A stretch of DNA of 64,000 bases, taken from Myxocyprinus asiaticus. Lineage: Eukaryota > Chordata > Actinopteri > Cypriniformes > Catostomidae. Positions 37,679 to 49,686 of this stretch are shown here, piece after piece; the first letter of the stretch is position 1; every line of letters starts with the position of its first letter. The position numbers and the translations under genes are program-made. The notes beneath the pieces are model-generated. The model was not told where the DNA came from. It ran no database searches and was given only the letters and a program-made list of their open reading frames with translations. The DNA lies in NCBI RefSeq assembly GCF_019703515.2, contig NC_059393.1, positions 12,108,001 through 12,172,000 of the forward strand. The letters run 5' to 3'.

Positions 37679-38585
37679 ATGTATACTTGCAAACTTTGTG
37701 CACACACATGCAGTGCCATCTGTGCATTTGTGAGGCACATGCGAATTCACATTCATGTTGCCACTGTAACTTTTAATTGTGCTCTGCCTGGTTGCAACAA
37801 AACCTTTCGAAAGTTTGAAGCCTTTAATACTCACAGCTATAGACACAGAGAGGGCCAACCTGATTTTAGTTCTAGGTCCTTCACCTCATTTGAGCTAACG
37901 TGTTGTTGAGTTATGTTGGGTCAGGTGTGAGACATCGAAGAGCTTGTACCGACATCTAAATTAAGGAGGGGAAAATGGTTTCGTGTCCATTTCAGCGATG
38001 TGGCAAAGTATTTTCAAATGTGTCCACATTTACTACACACTTATCTAGGAAACATCGCGATTGTTCAGAGGGAAATCTGATTGTTTCGGTTGCACATCCC
38101 AGTGGCATGCCTGAGTGCTCTGACCACCAGTCTGAAGTACCACATGGGGCTCCATGTGATGATAGCCATAGTATGGAACAAGACGTCTGTCCAGAATGTG
38201 TGGATGAAGCACTGTTTTTGAGACATCTTGCTTTATTTTTTCTCAAATTACAATCTAAATGTCCACTTCCATTGTCTGTAGTTCAAACAATTGTTAGTCA
38301 CTTTCAAGAAATACATGACATGATTAAGGAACACTTACTTCTCAAGTTGAGAGAAAAGTTTCTGTATTGTAGCTAGCTGAAAGAGACATATGTGCTTTTA
38401 TGGATTTTTTGCAAAGTGACGACCTCTTTCAGACTTACAATTCACTGGTACTTATTAAAGACCAGAAACGAAAAACCTATTTCAAGTGTACTTTTAACCA
38501 TGTGGTGCCAGTTCCGGTTTGTCTTGGAGAAAATGAGGCACAATATGTTCCAATCAAGGAAACTGTAAACTTTGTTACAAACTGA
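37679..38585 (+). pseudogene. C2H2 zinc-finger ORF of a multicopy fish family, broken
   Basis: Three segments in successive frames are pieces of one protein. The first (37679-37909) has finger-like CKLCAH...H and CNKTFRKFEAFNTHSYRH. The second (37975-38376) has CPFQRCGKVFSN followed by FTTHLSRKH, then an acidic spacer and LALFFLKLQSKCPLPLSVVQ. The third (38400-38585) has YFKCTFNHVVPVPVCLGENE and QYVPIKET. Between the first two, RCETSKSLYRHL remains in a third frame, so at least one deletion and several frameshifts occurred. From memory, fish genomes hold many uncharacterised proteins with this architecture, often near SAMD3-like genes; I could not confirm this by search. Role unknown. Confidence 0.75.
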
Positions 38586-38879
38586 CACAGTAAGGGAACA
38601 TCATAAACAAATGTACTACATCGTTCATCGTCTATATACTATGTCTTCAATCTTCAGTATCAAGAGGAGACATGCTGCACGTTGGAATTCATTCAAAGGT
38701 GTTTTATTCACCATATAATTTGCTTTGTTTTGTTTTTTCTTTGCTGCTCCCTAATTCATTAAATATATATTTAATTCAATATTTAAACTCATCAGATGCA
38801 GACTGTGTGAGGTCTCTCTTTCAAATGTAAATTAAAACGTTGCTGTTGTGAACAATTAGTATATGTTATGTTTTGTTTT

Positions 38880-39070
38880 TTTATTCTAATACCCTTAGAT
38901 GCTTCATCGCGATAAACCCTGAAAGAGGCTCGAAGACCTGCAAAGGTAAGGTGGTGTCAAAGAAGACTGGAAAGCTTGTTAATAAGAAGTCTGCCACTGT
39001 CAACCCCAAAGTTGCCTCTCTCCTGAAAAATCTCAGATTTTGTGTGGGATTTTGTCTGGGTATGTAAACT
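38880..39070 (+). pseudogene. short basic ORF fragment, possible remnant of the same locus
   Basis: An open frame reading NPERGSKTCKGKVVSKKTGK and then SATVNPKVASLLKNLR has non-random, Lys-rich character. It lies 300 nt downstream of the zinc-finger pseudogene on the same strand. I do not recognise its family. It may be a decayed exon or just chance. Confidence 0.3.
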
Positions 39071-39211
39071 TCATTGCCCACTAACACTCACATTAGTGCT
39101 CCAGCTTCCTGATAGAGTGGAATTTAGATACCACCTCTCATCTGAATTCATAAACTCTCAAATATACTTATTCTGCTTACAATACTTTCTCATGCACATA
39201 TGGAATCAACT

Positions 39212-39213
<2 letters not shown>

Positions 39214-39247
<34 letters not shown>

Positions 39248-39253
39248 CTCTCA
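39214..39253. repeat. (CT)n microsatellite
   Basis: About 40 nt of CT repeats with one interruption. Confidence 0.9.
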
Positions 39254-39259
39254 GCTCCC

Positions 39260-39887
39260 TCTGTCATGAATCAGTATATCGTGAACACTAATTCAGGCAC
39301 TGGTAAGGGTGTTCATCCACTGAATATTGGGACACTAATGACTCAATCATCTGAGACACGATAACGAGCTCGTGCATTCAAGCACAGCTGTTATTAATCA
39401 GCACCATCACTGTAATAATGACACTATCATTCATTTTCATTGAAGATATTCAAATGTACAGTGTTATTATAACAGACAATGGCATAAATAAAGAAATAAA
39501 AATATATACAGTTGGAGTGCATTTTAAAACTTCTTTTAACATCTCAAATATTTAAAAGATTGTTTCACTTTCGTGGTAATAATAAATGAAAGACATTACA
39601 TACAATATCTCTTTTAAAGAGAAAATAAGGCTTGGACTTATAGTTTTACACTTGTGCTCTTCATCTAACGACTTGAGACATCAGAAGACATGATGACATT
39701 TCCAGTAAGAGAACATAGTGAGCAAAGATACTCCATGTTTTTTACGGTGCATTGTGGAATTTTTTTTAGGGAGCAAACATTTCAGTGCACTTGAACAATT
39801 TTGCAATTAAGACAGCCCAAAAAATGGCAGACTCCCTGATCAGTGCCCAGACTACTGAACTAGGGAGCTGATAGAGATGCGCGCGTG

Positions 39888-39934
<47 letters not shown>

Positions 39935-42680
39935 GCAGTCTTTCTCAAAAAACTTGCATACAGACACACACTCATTCATTTACTTATTCTCTCCTCTCTG
40001 ACTAAAAGAAAAACACACTCACTTTCACACACAGCTATACTGTCTCTTGTCTTGTCTTGACCACCCTTCTGTCAAGCTGATGTTTTGTGTCTCGTTCTCT
40101 CTCTTATAATAAACATATACCCTAATTTATTCTCTATGTTTAGAATAAAATTAATAAACTAAACTGTTCATTTTCTGTCTCATTTAAAAACCATGTGTTT
40201 GAGTATATGATCACTGGCTTTTGCCAAGTGCTATATATTTAGTCACTAACACGTTCTTCTCAATGTTTTCCTCTCAGACTCCTTGCCAGATCTGACCAGA
40301 GTTGGTGTGACATATTGCCTTATATTTATGCTTCTTGTTAAGGTTTATTCATGCACTGGTTCATCTCATTGGACTTTGCACTTTTCACTTTTTTTTCTTT
40401 CAAATTAATTTTTTTTCCTACATTTTATTGGCAGTAAGTATTTAAAGGTACCAGTGTTGTTTAAAGCAAGCACAATTTTGCTTTTTTTCCCCAAGTTGTG
40501 ATTCTTGACTTACTGTTTGAATTTATGTTGAGATTCAGTATTAGAGATATTTTAATAACGCCTCTTTTTTACATTTGTTTTAATAAACAAAATCTCTTTC
40601 TCCTTGATCTATTTTCACTTCATCTAGTGCAATATCTTTTTGATCTACATCTGTATATAAACACACACACACACACACACACACTATATACTAGATATAT
40701 TAATAGGATTTATATAGAAAACAGTATTTATATTGTAGAATTACAGTAAACAGCTGGAAACCCAGCTGCAAGTACTTCACTGTAAAATTACAGTACAGCT
40801 GTAAAATGGAAAACGGTTTTGAAACTGTAGAATTACGGTAAGCATCTAGAACCACTGCTGCTAGTATTTTACTGTAAATTTACAGGTACATTTTTTACAG
40901 TGAGCTAAACCATTAAAATAACTTCAAAAGGGTAAAATAAATTTGGTTTTATGGTGAGCAACCACAACAAAAAACACTAAGATAAATATAAAAAAAACAT
41001 AATCTGTAAATATCGGTATCTGCTTTTTTATTTCTTTTGCTTAGTTTTTTACATTTGGGAAGAGATCTGAGAGAGAACGGCAATAAATGCTCGACTTTCC
41101 ATCTGTCCATTTGATTTGCAAGAAATGGCTTCCTCGTAATTCAGATATATACGATGCTCTAGCTGCTCCAAATGGCAGCTGTAGGTGACCAGGGCCATGG
41201 TGATTCTCTGGGGCTGAGAGATCGCACTTTATTTTCCACCGCCCTCTGTGCCAGCCTCCAGTCTGTTCCCTCCTCATTTAGAGTCACTATTCTAGCAGAG
41301 CGGGTAGTGCAAGAGAGGAGGATAAAAAATCAATTCATATTTCCATAATCCACAGTGCTGTCTGTCTCCGTCTTTCCCCTCTCCCTCTCTCTCTTGCTCA
41401 GCCTCGCTCCCCTGGGGTAGAGTAACCCCTCCACCCCGATCTACGGCCTACAACTGTCATTACGCGCCGCAACAATAAGAGGATAAACAAAGGAGGCCTG
41501 TAGAGATCGGAGCTGCTGCTGCCATATGCTGGCTAACTTGGGGGAAAAAAGGGATTTCAGTGGCTAGAGAGGGAGCAGCCGTACAAAGACGAAAAAGAGC
41601 CTAATCCTGGTAATGGGGCGATTCAATGAGCTCCTTTATGTCGACGTGGAAAAGGTCGATCCATCTGTACACATCTTAAACTAGAAACGATCATGTCACT
41701 AAACAAGCTGAAAGGGGATATTTATGGAGATAGATTTGAGATAGACTTCATTGGTGGGTTGAGAAAATCATGGTCCCACATTAGAGTTTTCTTACTCTTT
41801 TTATAATGCATCACTTTCAGGATTCTTCACTAGTCATTGGTAACACTTAAATTGCAATTCTCACTTTTATGTTCTTCTAGTGTGAACAAATAGTTTCTGA
41901 ACAATCTCTGGATCAAAGTGCAAAAGAAAGCCAAAGATGGTCACATCTTCTTTGTTTCTCTTTCATTCTTAGCTTGTAATGAACTTTCCAATTTGCTTAG
42001 TGCAAGAGCAGAGGCTTGTACTTGGAGACCTTTCAAGGCCAAGCGAACAGAGAAAGTGTGAAAACCACAACACTGTACTCTGACCCAGACCCACCTCTTC
42101 TTGTGCAGCGAACACACACAACCTGAACAACACTAAAGCAACAACCAAAAGACAAATTCAAACAGACAACATTTTAATCTTATTTTATGGATCATCATTT
42201 TTTGTGTTCTGAAATGCCCATTCGAAAGAAGTTATCAAAACAAGAAGAGGTAAAAGATCTTTCTGATTTAATTAGGTCTCTGTAAAAATATACATTTAAA
42301 AAAAAAATCGATTTCCTGATTATCTCGAGATTCATTTGAACAATCCTGATGTCGATATCTGCACACTGTTTGAGTGACTGACAGAGGTTTGTGCGTGTGC
42401 TCTGAGAGCGCTCGCGGAGGTTCAGTAATGTGGATACAAGCCTAAACGGTACTTACACATCAAAATTGCATGAAAATGCCCATCGTGATGAGGTATTCAT
42501 GTACACAGTCATTTATGTCTAAAGTGTAAAATACAGCATAATAGACCTACTGCTGTTTAGTGTGTTGTTAATATTAATCAAACAACAATAACAAGAAAAC
42601 ATTAAAAAAAAAACACTCGCTACTCTTGGCTGGATAACTTTTGTATATTTATTTGTAGTTTTAATAGCTTACATGTCTTG
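39260..42680. other. intronic, partly repeat-derived
   Basis: No exon is seen. 40735-40905 holds several copies of a motif around ATTACAGTAAA and CTGTAAATTTACAG, also present at 35520-35640. A short CA run lies at about 40659-40684. 41040-41680 is GC-richer and looks single-copy, a candidate for conserved noncoding DNA. The rest is featureless. Confidence 0.5.
39878..39932. repeat. alternating GC tract joined to (CT)n
   Basis: ATGCGCGCGTGCGCGC at 39877-39892 runs straight into about 40 nt of CT. The alternating purine-pyrimidine part is a Z-DNA-prone sequence. Confidence 0.85.
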
Positions 42681-42689
42681 AATATTTAC

Positions 42690-43928
42690 TAGAGCTGTCA
42701 ATCGATAAACATTTTTAAATCGAATGAATCATGAGATGGTGATTAATTAATTGCAAATATAAATATTTGCTGAGAAAGGCCCTCTAATAACAATAATTTA
42801 ATATATAATGTCTAAATAATTACAGCTATACTTAAATAATTATAAATATATATTATAAATATACAATTCAGATAAATAAAATGCATTCAGTTATTGTGGC
42901 AATCGAGTAAATCATTTATAAAACAAAACAAAACGTTGCTTTTTAAGTCAATATATTATTTATTTCCAATTATTGAACATAAGCCTATCATTGGCAAACA
43001 GTCCCATTTTTCAGTTGAATTTGTCAATCTGTCCGAAATAGATTTATAATAAGGGCTTTTTTTAGGATGCGTGAATGTACACAGTTGTCAGACAGACACT
43101 TCTGGATCGTCTCACTTAGGTTGTGTTGCTTCATAAACACAGTGTTTTTAAGTTGCTGTCTCAAGTTAGTCATAGTTTGAAACTGAGTAAAACACATCTC
43201 GAGATCCCTGCATACGGAATTGCGCTGTGAAGCTGTTAGAACGCAAGAATGCATTCTCATCTTTTGGTTACGCTAGTGCCAAGCAAAACGAGTGTGGTGC
43301 TGCACAATGCCTAAACAGCTGGAATTTTGCTTACTGCCCCCTGCTGAAAACAGGTGGTACTTCAAGCTAGAATTTCTCAGATGGTAGTAGGGCTGGGCAA
43401 TATATCGAATATTAACGATATAATCTAGATAATTTTGCAGACGATGTAAAATAGACCAATATCGTGAATATCTTGATGATTTTAATGTGCTTTCATTTGG
43501 CCATTAAGTTTCATAAAGAGCGCATCAGTAAACTAATTTCACGATCCTTCAGGGCTGCACAATTAATCAAAATAACATCAAAATGGCAAGTTGGTCATAT
43601 GTGATTATTAATCCACAAAAGGCTGTGATTTAACGACAGATAAACACGGTCTGTGTGTGATTCAGAACAAATGCACATGGCAGCACTCTCAGATCAGTTC
43701 ACGTGCATTGAAAAATCAAAGTAATGCAGGTTCAAGCATTGCTCAATTCCAAACATTAGTAACCACTACAAGTTATTATACAAATCTACAAATATGGCAC
43801 AGAATAACAGAAGAGGAGGAAATTACAGCATTCCAGGAATATTTTGAGCAGGTCAATTTTTTTTAATCAGTTTTTTTTTCCGTTATTTTTTATATAATTA
43901 ATCGCACTGAATTAAATCAACAGCCCTA
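42690..43928. mobile_element. hAT-type MITE with perfect 8-bp target duplication
   Basis: The termini are TAGAGCTGTCAATCGAT on the left and, in reverse complement, TAGGGCTGTTGATTTAAT on the right. ATATTTAC stands on both sides (42682-42689, 43929-43936), an exact 8-bp duplication. The interior (1,239 nt) includes fragments of another repeat (GGGCTGGGCAATATATCG near 43390 and GGGCTGCACAATTAATC near 43552) and no transposase. hAT is inferred from the duplication length and the ends. Confidence 0.87.
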
Positions 43929-43999
43929 ATATTTACTTGAGAACTTAAAACATTGTTTACTTAAATTATTTAGCACTTTGTTGTGATATCGACAATCGT

Positions 44000-44093
44000 C
44001 AAACTAAAATACACCAAAATTAAAAGAATTTAATTGAGAACTTGTGAATAGGAAACGAATCGGGAAATCTGTATCGACATCCAGCCCTAGATT
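44000..44093 (-). mobile_element. end fragment of the GATACAGATTTCC hAT family, reversed
   Basis: The reverse complement begins CTAGGGCTGGATGTCGATAC and continues with AGATTTCCCGATTCG, matching the left ends of the elements at 51387 and 57281. It is truncated on the other side. Confidence 0.7.
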
Positions 44094-44493
44094 TAATACA
44101 TCCCTTCATAATCGAGCTTATTGTTTGTTACTGGCATGATATAACACCAAATCATAAGAAACACACCATTGTATTGGTGTGAAATACAGTGGTGAGCATA
44201 CAGAGTCTCAATCCATGGGTCTCCATCCACACCATTCACATAACAGCCAGCTGATAATTACCCGAACAACGCTTATTGAAGATCTGCTCACCGCTTTTCA
44301 TTATCAGCAACATCTCACAACACGGGAGGGAGAGAGAGAGAGGTGGAGAGAGAGAAAAGGAAGGAAGAGCAAAGGGCGGGAGGTAAGATTATAGGAGCAG
44401 GAGGGGTAGTGGATGTGGTGCTGGTGGAGAATGAAAGAGGGGAGGGGAGGAATGGGAAAGGGGAAGAAAAAAAAAAGTTGCTCTGTCTCCAAC

Positions 44494-44537
44494 CTGGTCT
44501 CCAAAGTCCTCAGGGAACTTCCACAGCACTGTCGGAT
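44494..44537 (-). CDS. dennd1b: dennd1b coding exon A (uDENN start, 44 nt)
   Basis: This exon begins with the last two bases of a split codon (probably Asp) and encodes PTVLWKFPEDFGDQ, the tryptophan/proline-rich segment near the N-terminus of DENND1B. The acceptor is TTACAG and the donor is GTTGGA; the donor is GT but weak compared with the others in this gene. The exon is very short and lies 23,952 nt upstream of the next one. The preceding exon, which should end with a single G of the split codon, was not found in the rest of the window. Confidence 0.9.
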
Positions 44538-47500
44538 CTGTAAGAAATTGACAGACAGCATTAATCAGCAACCACGCACCGTTCAGAACACATACATATT
44601 AATAAAGAGGGTGGGGGCAAGGGTGGTTTCTCCTATGTGTCGGCACACCGCGGCAACGAGCGGAGGCATGGAACGTTCTGCATATGCAAATGTTATCCGG
44701 TTAGATAGAGGCCTTTAGAAACACAGACTCAGAGATGATACTCGACTACCTGCAGGAAATGGCAGATGTGTGGCGCTGCATTAATATTTCAGACCTTAAA
44801 TTTGTAAAAAAAAAAAAAAAACTAAAAAAAAAAACTGCACCATTTCAAACATTATGTACATACTCAAAATGTTAAATATAATCATTCTGTTATTTAATGG
44901 TGACCTATATTTTCATTAAGTCCTTCTTCCAAAGGCCAAATCTAATGACCAGTTAGCTTTATTATATTAAAAGGTTGAGCAGAGAAAGAACAGGAAATGA
45001 TGGGGAGGAACAGCGAGCTGGACTTAAATTTGCACCTCCCACCTGAGCACTGAAGCTCAATGTGTAAGAGTGTGTGGACCAAGCAGTGTTTGGAAGTAAA
45101 TAACTAACCTCATTATTTAGTAATACAACAGTAGCTCTGCAGTTTTTACAATTGTATAGCTTTTGTAGTAATGTGACAGTAACTCAGCAGTTTTTAAAAT
45201 TGTGCAGCTTTTCCATGTTCTTTTTCAAAATAAATGGGGTAGTCAAAAAAAAAAAAAAAAAAAGTTGTGGCAATATTCAAACATTGTTTCCTGAATGTCC
45301 CCACATCTCACGCTTTTCGAATGTGATTCATTATAGCCAAACAGTTCATTTGGATCCAAATAAATACTGTAGATGCATCATTGGTTGAAACACTAAATCA
45401 CAGACTAATTTTTGCTTTATATCCTTTTTTTTTTTGTATCAAAATAAATATATATATTTTTAATACTGATGTCTAAAACTATGGCTTTGATTTTGTATTT
45501 GTTTTTAGCTTTATTAGTTGTATTGTGCAGGTTTGTATTCAAGTTTGTTGCCATCACCCCATCTGATATCGTCACTGGTTTTAAATTTGTAAAATGACAT
45601 AATTAGATATTTATTCAATTAAAAGTACACATCCTGTTCTTATATAGCTTCAATTTATTTAGCTACTTTCCATTTTGAGGGTGATTCTCACGAAACCTGT
45701 TAAGAAAATGCCCCAGTCCTATTTTATTATAAAAAGAAACAAATAAAAAATTATAGGCCTACTTTGCATGTAGAAAATGAAGTCTTTTTTTAGGGCAGTT
45801 GGATTTTATTTTACTTTTACATTATTTTCCTGACAGTTACACACATTCCTCCCCAATACTCATTTCGCAATAAAAAATAAATTAAAAAAACATGGTCATT
45901 ATGATATGCTTATTACCGCAATGTGAAAAAACATTATATACTGTTTAAATAGTAATTATACATCATAGTAGTACTCTCTTGGTACTACCTTTCATTTTCA
46001 AGATTTTAATTTCAAAAATCATAATACAGCATCTATTTAGTGTTATACAGTATACAAAATAAAAAAAGACTGTTTTGCAGTAATGAGAATAATTGAAAAC
46101 TGTTGGGATGGTAAATGTAAAACATCCAGATGCATACTGTAATGAGAATTAGGGGGTAAAATGCATGTCCTGAAAAAGACACAATGCAAATATCTTAACA
46201 GTCCCAAATGTTTCTTGAGAATCACCCAATAACTTGTAGTGTACCCAAAGTTTTCACTTTTTGTTTTGAAAGGGTTGCTTCACTTTATATCTTGCCAGGC
46301 TAGTTTCAAAGTAGCTTCCCTCACACTGGCACTATCCATTAAGCCACGGCTCTGACGACCCATTTGCTTTTAACACAACTTGAATGTATAGGTGTGTATA
46401 GACTCTGAAAACAACACACTGTGACACATAGACAGGGCAGTGCTCCAGACGCATCTGCTATGAGTCACCCTAAAAATATCATGCCCACAGAACCACAACA
46501 CTACATCTGCTGAAGGTCAGTGAGAGGAAGATAAATGAGAAGAAATGAGTGTGGTGCAAACACACACAAACAAACATTCACATTAAGGCTATTACAAGAT
46601 ATATGTGCTCCACAACCTTCACGATATGACAGTATTAAATATTTGGCCAACAATTTGTTTTTCCTCTTCAGGTGAGGAAGTATTCAAAGTATAGTGCATT
46701 TACACTGACCCTGCATCAAAGACCAGTTTGTTACAGGAAGTTAAAATACCCTGTCTGACAAAAGATAAACATCCTCTAAGACAAGAGCAGATGATCAAAC
46801 AGAACTTGTACAACAACTATTATGTGTATGACTAAGAGTAAGAACTAAGACTAAGGGTCCATTCACACTGAAAATGTTTTTGCGTCCACCTGTGCTGTTT
46901 TTAACTGTTTTTCAAAGTAAATTTGCGCTAAACAAATGCATTTGATTGTTGCCACGAGTCTTTGTTATATTCATCATGCTTTTAGCTTTTTTGCACAAGA
47001 ACCATATAGCAAGGAACATCCAACAAGGTGGCATTGTGGTGGTTGTATTTATTTAATTAATGAAAGTCTAGTCTATTTTTAATAAAACAAATATTATGTT
47101 AATAAAACCCCAAACATCAACATAAGTGTGCAGTTGTTTTACGTTTTGTGTATTTTACACTCATCCACAAACAAACAACTGCTATTACACTAAATTAAAA
47201 CAATAATTGATCAATGATTCAAGTCCAATTTGATGTATTTCCTCTTACATGTGAACATTAATTCATAGACTTATAATATGAACTTCCCTTCTCTCATATT
47301 TAAACAGAAACTCACGCTTCCACATTTTTATCTCACAAAAAAACAGTGCTGATGATAAACTTTTGCTGTGTTAGACCTGATGTCAGTTGAAACATTTTGT
47401 TTGCTTGCACAGCACTATGCTGATAACTATCACAAATAAGCTCATTCTAAAAATGCTTAAACAGTTTATGACTTTTCCCCCAATAAAAGAACACAAGGTG

Positions 47501-48046
47501 CTTTCATGACCTTACACATGGCCAGGTTATTAAGAATAATCGGTGTAAGACTGTGTATATAAATGCACAGACTAGAGTGAAAGTTGCTATTATTTGGCAT
47601 GGAAAGCACAAACCTAACTTTAACCTCCAACCACCAACCCTTCATTAACAGTTGTATCTCTCCATTTTTCATGACCAATCCCCCTCTCTTTTCTACCATC
47701 CATCCCACTGAAGGAATCCACCCTAGTTTTATCCCTTCTTTTTGCATGACAAATGTAAATATGGCCACGTATTCTCCACCAGTGCTGACCAGAGTACAGA
47801 GGAGAGGGGGTAAAAAAAAAAAAGTGAAAGGACCAACAAAGGTGCATTACATAATCCCATTGTGAGATTTCACGGACCTTGTCTTATAATATTCCTACAA
47901 AGACTGAATTTCCTTCTCCCCAGGGATCTGAAGTCCAACTCCTCCATCTGATCTGGCAGAGTCAGGTCAATTTTATGCTGATTTTATGGGTGAGAGGATG
48001 GGAACCACTGCCAGGGAGAGAAAGAGAAACACAAGGGAGAGAAGAG

Positions 48047-48098
<52 letters not shown>

Positions 48099-48300
48099 AG
48101 AAAGAAGAGATGAAATGAGAGGTATGGTGTGAGAGGCTGACAAGCAGGCCCAGATGGAATCGGCACCCTTTTTTTGCCATTTTCTGCACTGATTTCTGGG
48201 AAAAATCTACAGATTTTCTGCATAGTGGATTTAAATGGCAAAATGCGTTAAACAGAACTTAGAGAACAACTCTTTTATTGACATCTGAAAGAATTAGCCA
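44538..48300. other. intron upstream of exon A, no recognised gene
   Basis: Upstream intron of dennd1b on the minus strand. A-runs occur at about 44807-44834 and 45246-45262 and a GA microsatellite at 48051-48096. I looked for the preceding dennd1b exon (a FDL.LKV-type segment ending in a lone G before GT) and did not find it. No transposon ends are recognised in 44640-48000. Confidence 0.5.
48051..48096. repeat. (GA)23 microsatellite
   Basis: An uninterrupted GA run, with further GA-rich sequence just upstream. Confidence 0.95.
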
Positions 48301-48319
48301 AAATTATTAATACGCAAGG

Positions 48320-49176
48320 TAGGGATGGGAATCATAAGGCATTTAACAATTCTGGTTTTGATTCCTCTTTACGATTCCGGTTCCTTAGCAGTTCCATTAA
48401 CAATTCTTTTAGTACTTTTGAGAACACATTTTAGGTAATAAGAAATACAAATCCTATCAAAAAAATAGTTGTCAACAGATTTCAATAGAATAGATATAAC
48501 AAATCAGAAATAAATTCAATACAATTCTTGCAAAAGGTGTTTACACAGACTTCTTAATTACATTTTTTAAAGACTTTTTAGAGGCAATAATGCTAATCAA
48601 TAATTTTTCAAACTGTTAAAAACAAATGCTAAGCAAAAAGAAACAGATAACATATTTCATTCATTTATTTTTAAATAAATTCCAGTGATTACAACAAACT
48701 CCTAATGTGTAGGCCTATCTTTAACAACACATCGGCATGTGTACAACCAGTCAGTAATTGCACTGCCTGATTAAAGTCTCACAAGCCTTAAGTACAACAC
48801 TACATAACACAACATTTCTTGGTTCATTTTGAGTTGGACATGATGAAAGTCATAACTTATAGGTTAGTGAGATTCATTCAGTAACTGCTTCGAATGATGT
48901 TTCAGGGTTTTTTTATTTACTAGAATGAACTGGCTTATAAGAGTCATTTGTTAGGCAATCGGACTCTACTGATCTTGTTGTATATTTTGTGCTTTCTATT
49001 CAAAAGAACCAGCTCATAAGAGTCATTGGTTCAGGAATCAGACTATACTGGTTGCATTATGTTTCATGCAGTAGATTAAAAAAAAACGGTTCATAAGAGT
49101 CTTTGTTCGGCAACCGTACTACACTGGTTGTGAAGCACGTTGCATGTTGTAGATTACAAAGAACCGGTTCATAAAG
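48320..49176. mobile_element. GGAATCG/GGTTCC-type repeat with internal tandem units of about 80 nt
   Basis: It starts AGGGATGGGAATCATAAGG and is followed by GATTCCGGTTCC. The right part has units beginning GAACTGGCTTATAAGAGTC (48926), GAACCAGCTCATAAGAGTC (49007), CGGTTCATAAGAGTC (49088) and GAACCGGTTCATAAAG (49160). Related sequence occurs at 53543-53964. Confidence 0.65.
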
Positions 49177-49268
49177 CCCCGTTCACACCACAAGCGGCAT
49201 CGACACGATCCTATTCATTTTCAGTGAGAGCACAGCGACTTCCCGTGACACAGATCGCAAAGTCTAAT
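49176..49268 (+). mobile_element. truncated copy of the 1666-2208 element
   Basis: AAGCCCCGTTCACACC followed by CAGTGAGAGCACAGCGACTT matches the left end of the element at 1666. The copy breaks off before a run of G and C tracts. Confidence 0.7.
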
Positions 49269-49277
49269 CGCAAATTA

Positions 49278-49403
49278 CAATGGGGGGGGGGGGAAGGTAA
49301 CCCCCCAAATAATCAAAACAAGCAAGTACCCCCCCCCCCCATTATTTATAACATGATCAATGGAAATATGTAAATACTTTACGCTGCAACCCCCCCCCCC
49401 CCA
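49278..49403. repeat. G-run/C-run cluster, probable hAT fragment
   Basis: A run of about 12 G is followed by two runs of about 12-14 C separated by AT-rich spacers. The arrangement resembles the interior and right end of the hAT-type element at 21209-22218 (ATTGGGGGGG, ACTTGTTT). Confidence 0.55.
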
Positions 49404-49686
49404 TTCATTAACATTACTTAATGCATTAGGCATCATGAACAAACAACTAACATCATTTTTTACAGCATTTATTAATCTTTGTTAATGTTAATACAAATAC
49501 AGTTGTTAGTTTATGTTAGTTTACAGTGCATTAACTAATGTTAACAAATACTTTTGATTTTAAAAATGTATATGTTGAAATTAACATTAAAATTAACTAA
49601 ATGTAAAATGTCGCCCATTGTTAGTTCATGTTAACTAATGTTGCTAACTATTGTTAACAACTTGAACCTTATTGTAAAGTGTTACC
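49404..49686. mobile_element. fragment of the GGTAACACTTTACA foldback family
   Basis: It ends CTTATTGTAAAGTGTTACCA, sharing the right terminus of the element at 8752-9531. The interior has repeated GTTAACTAATGTT and ATTAACA motifs. The opposite terminus is missing or degraded. Confidence 0.7.

Noticed and set aside
43389..44093. A possible single element between TAGGGCTGGGCAATATATC and CCAGCCCTAG
   Set aside because: It would interleave with the hAT-type MITE at 42690-43928, which has an exact target duplication; the right end instead belongs to the GATACAGATTTCC family.
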